Below are positions 1 to 5,012 of a stretch of DNA of 22,293 nucleotides, piece after piece. The stretch is taken from NCBI GenBank assembly GCA_038212375.1, contig JBBQUO010000013.1, forward strand, positions 1-22,293, in the 5' to 3' direction. How positions within the stretch are numbered: position 1 is the stretch's first letter; every line of letters starts with the position of its first letter. A program made the position numbers and the translations under genes. The stretch is from JBGTNQ01 sp038212375 (GTDB lineage Bacteria > Patescibacteriota > Minisyncoccia > Phycocordibacterales > Zambryskibacteraceae). The notes beneath the pieces were generated by a model that was not told where the DNA came from, did no database searches, and worked only from the letters and a program-made list of their open reading frames with translations.

Positions 1-1279
1 AAAGTTTTTGGAGAGCTGTTACCTCGCTATTTATCGAACCCATCGAAAGTGGGAGTGTAAATGATTGGGCACTTGCGACTGATGCAGTATTTATATTTGA
101 AATAGGAATAGCGACAACTGGCGCACTGACTGCATTAGGATTCTGAATTACCAGTGAAATCTCACCTGATTTATTTTGCTCATCGATAAAGCTCAGGGTA
201 ATCGGAAGTGGATTTGGCTCATTCCCTGTCGCTCCATATACTATCGAATACGGACCACTCCCTCTACCTGCTGCATTCTTACGTGTTCCCGCAATTGTGA
301 TTGAAGGATTTGAAATTGGTCTACTCACCGTAAATGCGATTGTAACCGCACTCTTTTCTCCCATAAATGCATTATGAAAATTATTTGATGAAATATTGAA
401 TGAGGAAAGAGCAATCGGAAAAGTCGTCGACGCGACTTCAAGATTTCCCGTTACGTATACGTAGAGAGGTACACACTGACCATTACTTTGACATATTGAA
501 AGATTGGAACCTCCTGGACCAGAACCTTGCACGTATAGGGTATTCCCATTTGCAAAAGCAGTCACCACATCAGTGTTTGAATTACTCGATACAGAATAAC
601 CTCCACCACCCGTAATATTCAGTGACCGACTTTCACCAACACTCAAATTAACATTTGAAGTACCAATCGACAGATTACCGGATACACCGCTCGCTGAAGA
701 TGTGACAGTGACGTACACTGTCGTACATACATATCCAGTAGCACACACAGAAATATTGGTAGTGCCGACAGCAAGTGCATGTATGCTTATTTGATTACTT
801 GCAACCACAAACGCAGAAGCAACTGAGGTGTTTGAATTTGAAGCAATAGAAAGCCCTCCTGATGAAGAGGTGGTGATAGTCTTCACCTGACCTACAAGCA
901 GAGCGAAATTTGTCTGGCTGAGACCCACTCCATTTGATGCATTTGTTGAGAGATACGGCCAAGAAGCATTGGAAGATTGACCGCCCCCTACCATTACGTA
1001 CATTGATGCATTTGCAGGAATATTGTATGTGCTAGCATTTATTGTTGTGCTAAGATTTCCGCTTGAATCGGTATTTCCAAGACCTGTAGACATAGGGCTT
1101 CCATTTACGGAAGCGTAATACAATTGAACTTGAGAATTTGGTGTGCCTGTCACCGTGACCTGTGCAGTATTATTGCCACTTGCGAGAAATGAAAGTGATG
1201 GAATAATTGTTGCAGAAACCATTACAGCGCTCACAAAAAAACCAAGTATAAAAAAAGAGAGAAGTGGTTTGATATTCAT
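1..1279 (-). CDS. Secreted Ig-like repeat surface protein, C-terminus cut by window edge
   Basis: An uninterrupted minus-strand frame opens at ATG 1279 (ATG 1285, two codons upstream, is an alternative) and is still open at base 1, giving 426 residues. Residues 1-24 (MNIKPLLSFFILGFFVSAVM...) form a signal peptide or N-terminal membrane anchor. Most of the rest is Ser/Thr/Asn/Gly-rich beta-type sequence. Two tandem units (about 121-193 and 205-278) share the pattern L.VG....I, SNSNT, V..AF and a C-x5-C pair (Cys179/185, Cys263/269) followed by a VYV strand. A further Ig-like segment lies at about 290-390. The last visible residues (GSINSEVTALQKL) look like the beginning of a PG_binding_1 repeat, which in CPR surface proteins often follows such domains. 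Likely role: cell-envelope or surface protein; no enzymatic motif is visible. A perfect-palindrome terminator separates it from the gene upstream. Confidence 0.8.
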   Translation of the reverse strand, partial: MNIKPLLSFFILGFFVSAVMVSATIIPSLSFLASGNNTAQVTVTGTPNSQVQLYYASVNGSPMSTGLGNTDSSGNLSTTINASTYNIPANASMYVMVGGGQSSNASWPYLSTNASNGVGLSQTNFALLVGQVKTITTSSSGGLSIASNSNTSVASAFVVASNQISIHALAVGTTNISVCATGYVCTTVYVTVTSSASGVSGNLSIGTSNVNLSVGESRSLNITGGGGYSVSSNSNTDVVTAFANGNTLYVQGSGPGGSNLSICQSNGQCVPLYVYVTGNLEVASTTFPIALSSFNISSNNFHNAFMGEKSAVTIAFTVSRPISNPSITIAGTRKNAAGRGSGPYSIVYGATGNEPNPLPITLSFIDEQNKSGEISLVIQNPNAVSAPVVAIPISNINTASVASAQSFTLPLSMGSINSEVTALQKL

Positions 1280-1321
1280 AAGCATATTTTATACCTGAAC
1301 TGAGAAAAATAGTATGGGGAT

Positions 1322-1361
1322 GAACACAAAAAAATTGCCTCGAGGCAATTTTTTTGTGTTC
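1322..1361 (-). terminator. Perfect 40-bp palindromic terminator
   Basis: Two 20-base arms (1322-1341 and 1342-1361) are exact reverse complements with no loop base between them. The GC-rich centre (TTGCCTCGAGGCAA) is flanked by A7 and T7 runs, so it reads as an intrinsic terminator on either strand. It starts 5 bases after the stop of the small acidic gene at 1367 and would end that transcript. Confidence 0.8.
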
Positions 1362-1366
1362 AATAT

Positions 1367-1603
1367 CTATGAATTTCGCAAATCTTCAGCTTCCTGGGTA
1401 TGCTCTTCTGCTATTTTTTCATGCTCTTGAGCTGCTTCCTCTTTTTTGACTTCAGCCATGTCTTCAGCTGCTTTAGTTTCAGCGTCTTTAGTATCTTCAA
1501 CAGCTTGTTTCTCAGCGTCAGCTTTATCTTCTGCCGCTTGTGTCTCAGCTTCCTTTTCCGCTTCTATTACGTCTTTTTCGTCTTGTGGTGTATTATCAGC
1601 CAT
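1367..1603 (-). CDS. Small acidic protein of 11-residue repeats
   Basis: 78 residues, about half Ala and Glu with Lys, Asp and Gln, no Cys, Trp, Tyr or Phe, and no signal peptide or membrane segment. The core is a run of 11-residue units: AETQAAEDKAD, AEKQAVEDTKD, AETKAAEDMAE, then looser VKKEEAAQEHE and KIAEEHTQEAE. This periodicity is that of hendecad coiled coils and of LEA-like stress proteins, so an extended helix is likely. No family is recognised with certainty. The gene stands alone: it has about 350 bp of gene-free DNA upstream and a strong terminator right after its stop, which argues that it is really expressed. A 102-aa frame on the opposite strand is a shadow of the biased codons. 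No clear Shine-Dalgarno precedes the ATG (upstream bases AACTCAACAAAATT). Confidence 0.7.
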   Translation of the reverse strand: MADNTPQDEKDVIEAEKEAETQAAEDKADAEKQAVEDTKDAETKAAEDMAEVKKEEAAQEHEKIAEEHTQEAEDLRNS

Positions 1604-1892
1604 AATTTTGTTGAGTTAATATTTCCTAATAAACAAAGCCTCAGCTCTCTTGTATCTAATCATAATGTATTACGAATTACGACCCGCTCTGGTAGGACGA
1701 TTGGGTGACAAAATTATTACAACTTGATTACAGATAATTTTCTTACCTTCGTTCAAAAATTTCTCATCCTTACAGGATCTGTACACCTTTCACATGTTGA
1801 GTACAACACATTCAAGGTCTTGCGAAGCTCCAAGTGTTCGCTTCTCACCCAGACTCGCGACCTCGTCTACTGACTCGGTATCCGCTCCACCT

Positions 1893-1910
1893 TTCAAGTC
1901 CCATCGACCG
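1893..1910 (+). repeat. Inverted 18-bp copy of tRNA-Asp T-arm/acceptor end
   Basis: Bases 1893-1910 (TTCAAGTCCCATCGACCG) are identical to the sense sequence of the T-loop, T-stem and acceptor 3' strand of tRNA-Asp, but lie on the plus strand, whereas the tRNA is on the minus strand (matching bases 1963-1980). The match ends exactly on both sides at 18 bp. Confidence 0.85.
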
Positions 1911-1921
1911 TCAAGTAAAAT

Positions 1922-1957
1922 AATACAAAACCGAGGCTTTCGCCTCGGTTTTGTATT
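1922..1957 (-). terminator. Intrinsic terminator after tRNA-Asp
   Basis: A 16-bp perfect stem (1922-1937 with 1942-1957) with a 4-base loop. The core CCGAGGC/GCCTCGG is bounded by A and T runs. On the minus strand it begins 3 bases after the tRNA-Asp discriminator base, so it is the end of the tRNA operon. Confidence 0.85.
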
Positions 1958-1960
1958 TTG

Positions 1961-2034
1961 CGCGGTCGATGGGACTTGAACCCACGGCCTCCAGCGTGAC
2001 AGGCCGGCGCTCTAACCAGCTGAGCTACGACCGC
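1961..2034 (-). tRNA. tRNA-Asp (anticodon GTC)
   Basis: Cloverleaf of 74 nt including discriminator: acceptor GCGGTCG/CGACCGC, D-stem GCTC/GAGC with loop AGCTGGTTA, anticodon stem CCGGC/GCTGG with loop CTGTCAC (anticodon GTC), variable AGGCC, T-stem GTGGG/CCCAT with canonical loop TTCAAGT, and discriminator G73 as expected for Asp. CCA is not encoded (CAA follows). It is the second tRNA of a minus-strand pair behind tRNA(CAT). Confidence 0.97.
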
Positions 2035-2296
2035 ATATTTTATAGGACAATAAGGCCCTACGAGGCACATTATACATAATATCGAAAAGTTTTAAAGTTT
2101 CGATTCTGAGTACAAGTAAAGTTATTTACTTGTACTCATTCCAAATGGTATCAATGGTGAGAATCGGTCACGAATAATATGCTCGCCATCGCTCTCATAT
2201 TTTCTCGACCTCTACTCGCGATTTGCTCTGCTGAGCAAATAATACTGCACTTTTTGACTCTTACACACATGCTCCGCATTTTCCCACGTCACCTTG
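2035..2296. other. Spacer between two tRNAs with hairpins
   Basis: 262 bp without a coding frame. It holds a 14-bp hairpin (2107-2120 with 2125-2138, loop GTTA), an 8-bp hairpin (2221-2228 with 2233-2240), an imperfect palindrome at 2081-2104, and at 2156-2173 a degenerate copy of the T-arm of the neighbouring tRNA(CAT) in the same orientation (11 identical bases, then TCACGA after a 2-base deletion). None of the hairpins is followed by a T-run on the minus strand, so they are not clear terminators; they may serve in processing of the tRNA precursor. Confidence 0.5.
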
Positions 2297-2369
2297 TGTC
2301 GAGGGTGAGAATCGAACTCACGACCGCAGCTTTATGAGTGCTGTGCTCTACCGACTGAGCTACCCCGAC
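2297..2369 (-). tRNA. tRNA with anticodon CAT, elongator type (Met, or Ile2)
   Basis: 73-nt cloverleaf: acceptor GTCGGGG/CCTCGAC, T8 A9, D-stem GCTC/GAGC with loop AGTCGGTA, anticodon loop CTCATAA, variable CGGTC, T-stem GTGAG/CTCAC with canonical loop TTCGATT, discriminator A. C11:G24 and a fully paired 1:72 (G-C) exclude an initiator. The anticodon stem CAGCA/AGCTG has an A31-A39 mismatch next to the loop. CCA is not encoded. Whether it is elongator Met or the lysidine-modified Ile tRNA cannot be decided without comparing the full tRNA set. Confidence 0.93.
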
Positions 2370-2411
2370 ATACTTATACTAGGCCCTATATCATATAGGG
2401 TAGTGGAAAAC

Positions 2412-2440
2412 ACTATAAAACAAAAACCCTTAATACACAA
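2412..2440 (-). promoter_or_regulatory. Promoter of the tRNA(CAT)-tRNA-Asp operon
   Basis: Minus strand: -35 TTGTGT (2440-2435), 17-bp spacer, -10 TATAGT (2417-2412). The expected start point near 2405 leaves a leader of about 35 nt before the tRNA, which contains two small hairpins (2384-2400 and 2401-2415). Confidence 0.65.
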
Positions 2441-2450
2441 TATTGCCCTA

Positions 2451-2479
2451 TTGATTTCTAGAGTTATATCACGTATATT
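2451..2479 (+). promoter_or_regulatory. Promoter of tRNA-fMet
   Basis: Plus strand: -35 TTGATT (2451-2456), 17-bp spacer, -10 TATATT (2474-2479). The start point would fall near 2486, some 30 nt before the tRNA at 2516. It lies back to back with the promoter of the other tRNA pair. Confidence 0.65.
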
Positions 2480-2515
2480 GCTGTAGATAAGAAGGATGTT
2501 TCAGTTTCAATATAT

Positions 2516-2586
2516 AGCGGGTTGGAGGAGTAGTACCTCGACAGGCTCATAACCTGTAGGCATCAGTGCAATTCTGGTACCCGCAA
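2516..2586 (+). tRNA. Initiator tRNA-fMet (CAT) with altered D- and T-loops
   Basis: 71-nt cloverleaf. Initiator marks: unpaired A1-A72 at the end of the acceptor stem (GCGGGT/ACCCGC otherwise paired), A11:T24 in the D-stem GAGG/CCTC, and anticodon loop CTCATAA. The anticodon stem ACAGG/CCTGT has AGG/CCT where most bacteria have GGG/CCC. The D-loop is AGTAGTA (A at position 18 instead of G) and the T-loop is TGCAATT (G at position 55 instead of T), so both partners of the usual 18-55 tertiary pair are changed while G19 and C56 stay. All stems are intact, and it has its own promoter and terminator, so it is not an obvious pseudogene. CCA is not encoded. Confidence 0.9.
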
Positions 2587-2592
2587 CAATCT

Positions 2593-2620
2593 AACAAAGA
2601 CCCTGCAAAGGGTTTTTGTT
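2593..2620 (+). terminator. Terminator of tRNA-fMet, bidirectional
   Basis: Stem AACAAAGACCCT (2593-2604) with AGGGTTTTTGTT (2609-2620), one wobble pair, loop GCAA. It begins 6 bases after the tRNA and ends 2 bases before the stop of the convergent membrane-protein gene, so it can end both transcripts. Confidence 0.75.
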
Positions 2621-2622
2621 CT

Positions 2623-3276
2623 TTAAATAACATTAAATTCTGTAAATACAGATCTATATAAATCGATAACCCTTCTCGCCTCCCTGTCACCAAGAACATA
2701 TTCTGCTCCTTCATGTGCGATAGTATTACGAATTTTGTGTCCTTCCCAAGCAGATTCAAGTGTTTTAAAATCTCCTGGATTCACTGATTTTAATTTATCT
2801 GACATGGTAGAACCGAGGTATCCTAAAATATCTAAAAGATCATCGAGCATAATGTCTGCTTCGAGAATTGCAAATTTCCAGTCATTAGCGTTTTGTGAAT
2901 TGAGGTGAGACATTACTCGCTCCCAGCGAAGTGCGAATTTTTTGGGTGCAGTAACGTTCAATGGATCTGCAACGGGCACAACGGGATTGTAAAATGCATA
3001 TATCTCTTTATTGAGTGCAGAGAGGTTCGCGATCGTCCATCCAATGCCGAGAATAAAAAGCGCTGAGAGTCCGTATGCTAGAATATGAATAATTGGTACG
3101 AACGTATTGAAAAAAAATGACTTCGTACTCTGTATAAAACCCGTCGGGTAGCTACTACTGAGGGTAAACATATTAAATTGCGAAAGTATAGAACCGAGAA
3201 TAATGAAGAAGCCGACAAGAAAGACGAGTTCTTCTTCAAGTTTTTTTAGTGGCTTAGCTTCTTTTACGTCTGCCAT
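2623..3276 (-). CDS. Two-TM membrane protein with HEPN-like C-terminal domain
   Basis: 217 residues. A short charged N-terminus is followed by two hydrophobic segments (about 17-36 and 54-85) and then a soluble, mostly helical region (about 110-217). The latter ends with WEGHKIRNTIAHEG: Arg183-x4-His188 is the R-x4-6-H motif of HEPN domains, followed by EARRVIDLYRSVF as in a closing helix. HEPN domains are found in RNases and in nucleotide-binding or toxin partners; here no MNT or other toxin-system partner lies next to it, so RNase activity is only a possibility. It sits 8 bp downstream of gatA in the same direction and shares a terminator with the convergent tRNA-fMet. Without a database comparison the domain call rests on the motif and helical context only. 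Confidence 0.75.
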   Translation of the reverse strand: MADVKEAKPLKKLEEELVFLVGFFIILGSILSQFNMFTLSSSYPTGFIQSTKSFFFNTFVPIIHILAYGLSALFILGIGWTIANLSALNKEIYAFYNPVVPVADPLNVTAPKKFALRWERVMSHLNSQNANDWKFAILEADIMLDDLLDILGYLGSTMSDKLKSVNPGDFKTLESAWEGHKIRNTIAHEGAEYVLGDREARRVIDLYRSVFTEFNVI

Positions 3277-3284
3277 ACAAGTGT

Positions 3285-4700
3285 TTATTCGTTAAGAAAA
3301 CTTTTTCCTGCTCTGAATAAAATGTCTTCTCGATAGTTCTGTGATACCAATTGTATACCAAGTGGAAGCTTAGTGCCTTCTTTTTCTATAAAACCACTCG
3401 GAATAGAAATTGCGGGATTCCCTGCGATATTTGCTGGCACCGTAAAAACGTCCTCAAGATACATCGTGAGTGGATCGTTTGTTTTTTCTCCAAGTTTAAA
3501 AGCCGGAGTAGGTGTCGTAGGGGTAAGTACAATATCAACCAATTCAAATGCTCTTTGGTAATCTGTACGGATAAGATCACGCGCAGCTTGTGCTTTACCA
3601 TAAAACGCATCGTAGTATCCAGCAGACAAGACATATGTCCCGAGCATAATTCTCCTACGAACCTCTTTGCCGAACCCTTCTCTTCGAGTTTTGAGATAGT
3701 CTTCGAGAAGATCTTTTCCCTCGTGATGAAATCCGTATTTTACTCCGTCAAATCGAGCAAGGTTTGATGAAACTTCTGCAGGCATGATGACATAATAAGT
3801 AGCGAGAGCATACTTAAGATTCGGAAGTTCGATATCTTGTACTTCGTATCCAAGCTCTTTAAATTTCGTAATGCTTTTTTCAAGATTTTCTAATACGTCT
3901 GCAGTAAGGCCTTCAAAAAGATTTCTCGGTACTCCGATAGTAAGATTTTTTTTAGTTTCAGGTTTTTCAGTTGGATACGATGAGGTACTATCCATCCCGT
4001 CTGTTCCTTTTACAATATTGAATAGAATTTCTGCATCAGATACCGATCGCGACAAGGTACCGAGCTGATCGAGAGAACTTCCCATCGCAATCAAGCCATT
4101 TCGAGAGATTGCTCCGTAGGTTGGCTTGAGTCCTACGATACCGCAAAACGCCGCAGGTTGGCGGACAGAGCCTCCCGTATCCGTTCCCAGACTAACGAGT
4201 GCTGCATTCATTGCTACTGCAGCAGCTGATCCACCAGAGGATCCACCTGGTACACGAGAGCGGTCAATAGGGTTCTTCGTTGGCCCGTATGCAGAATTTT
4301 CAGTTGAACTCCCCATAGCGAATTCATCCATATTAGTGCGTCCAATAAATAGAGCGCCTTCTTCTTTCAGTTTTGTAATTGCGGTAGCGTCGTAGGGAGC
4401 AACAAAATGTTCCAACATTTTCGACGATGCTCCAGCAATATGACCTGATAGTAAAATGTTATCTTTTACAGCAATGGGAATTCCCGTGAGGACTTTTGCG
4501 GTTCCTTGGGCGTACGCAAGGTCTGCTTTTTTTGCTTCTGACACTATCTCATCACTAAATACTTCGCGGAATGCTTGGACATCTGTATCAGTAGACTCAA
4601 TTACCGCAAGATACGCCGCGACTAAATCACTCGGGGTATATTCTTTTGAATCAAAAGCTTTTTTTACTTTTGAAATCGTAAGGCCTTCAAGATTAATCAT
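3285..4700 (-). CDS. gatA: Asp/Glu-tRNA(Asn/Gln) amidotransferase subunit A
   Basis: 471 residues, normal length for GatA. The enzyme releases ammonia from Gln (or Asn) and channels it to GatB, which amidates misacylated Asp-tRNA(Asn) or Glu-tRNA(Gln). The amidase signature triad is intact and falls at the family positions: Lys79 (GIPIAVKDN), cis-Ser154 (PGGSSGGSAAAVA) and nucleophile Ser178 (GTDTGGSVRQPA). The start at 4700 (MINLEGLTIS) is chosen over the longer frame to 4814 because that extension lies inside gatC and has no GatA-like sequence. The ATG overlaps the gatC stop by 8 bases (ATGATTAA), so the two are translationally coupled. gatB is not in the window and must lie elsewhere. Confidence 0.97.
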   Translation of the reverse strand: MINLEGLTISKVKKAFDSKEYTPSDLVAAYLAVIESTDTDVQAFREVFSDEIVSEAKKADLAYAQGTAKVLTGIPIAVKDNILLSGHIAGASSKMLEHFVAPYDATAITKLKEEGALFIGRTNMDEFAMGSSTENSAYGPTKNPIDRSRVPGGSSGGSAAAVAMNAALVSLGTDTGGSVRQPAAFCGIVGLKPTYGAISRNGLIAMGSSLDQLGTLSRSVSDAEILFNIVKGTDGMDSTSSYPTEKPETKKNLTIGVPRNLFEGLTADVLENLEKSITKFKELGYEVQDIELPNLKYALATYYVIMPAEVSSNLARFDGVKYGFHHEGKDLLEDYLKTRREGFGKEVRRRIMLGTYVLSAGYYDAFYGKAQAARDLIRTDYQRAFELVDIVLTPTTPTPAFKLGEKTNDPLTMYLEDVFTVPANIAGNPAISIPSGFIEKEGTKLPLGIQLVSQNYREDILFRAGKSFLNE

Positions 4701-4980
4701 TTTGCAGAATTTTTTTAACTTTGAAGTACTGACCTTCTTTCTGAGGTGCTTCAGCAAGAATTCGCTCAGTAAATAATCCAGTCTCATGAGGATGCTCGTC
4801 ACTTCGAAATACATTTCGAACCAGAGATAGCTCTGAAGTCTCTGGAGAAACGAGCGAGCTAATTTGACCTACGTAGCCCAAAATAGAGTCAATATCAGCC
4901 ACGAAAGAGACTTCTTCTCCCTCAGTTAGCTCAATACGAGAAAGACTCGCGAGTTTTTTGATATCTTGTACGCTTATCAT
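4693..4980 (-). CDS. gatC: Asp/Glu-tRNA amidotransferase subunit C
   Basis: 95 residues, the usual size of GatC. The N-terminal VQDIKKLASLSRIELTEGE matches the start of the family (helix then ...LARLELTEEE), followed by the helix with FVADIDSILGYVGQISSL and a C-terminal tail RILAEAPQKEGQYFKVKKI, which corresponds to the R.D.....A..N.P...G.F.VP.V pattern. GatC stabilises the GatA-GatB complex by wrapping the interface. It is 32 bp downstream of ligA and overlaps gatA by 8 bp. No good Shine-Dalgarno is visible. Confidence 0.93.
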   Translation of the reverse strand: MISVQDIKKLASLSRIELTEGEEVSFVADIDSILGYVGQISSLVSPETSELSLVRNVFRSDEHPHETGLFTERILAEAPQKEGQYFKVKKILQND

Positions 4981-5012
4981 ATAGCTATCGTATCACTCTT
5001 TTTTAGAGTTTT

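Larger units (their letters stand above)
1604..1960. other. Gene-free stretch with tRNA fragment and terminator
   Basis: No convincing coding frame is seen; the 61-aa plus-strand frame at 1794-1979 runs into the antisense of tRNA-Asp and has no homology that I recognise. The stretch must hold the promoter of the acidic gene (a TATGAT-like box lies on the minus strand near 1660-1675, without a clear -35). It also holds an inverted 18-bp copy of the tRNA-Asp 3' end (1893-1910) and the tRNA-Asp terminator (1922-1957). Confidence 0.5.

Noticed and set aside
1400..1708. 102-aa plus-strand frame rich in Phe/Ser/Cys
   Set aside because: It is the antisense shadow of the Glu/Lys/Ala-rich repeat gene at 1367-1603 and crosses its upstream region.
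2297..2369. Reading the tRNA(CAT) one base longer at each end, with discriminator C
   Set aside because: Counting from the D-stem puts T8-A9 right only if G at 2369 is position 1; this gives a fully paired GTCGGGG acceptor and a normal A73.
4701..4814. N-terminal extension of gatA to an upstream ATG
   Set aside because: It lies within gatC in another frame; the ATG at 4700 gives the catalytic triad at family positions 79/154/178 and the usual 8-base gatC-gatA overlap.
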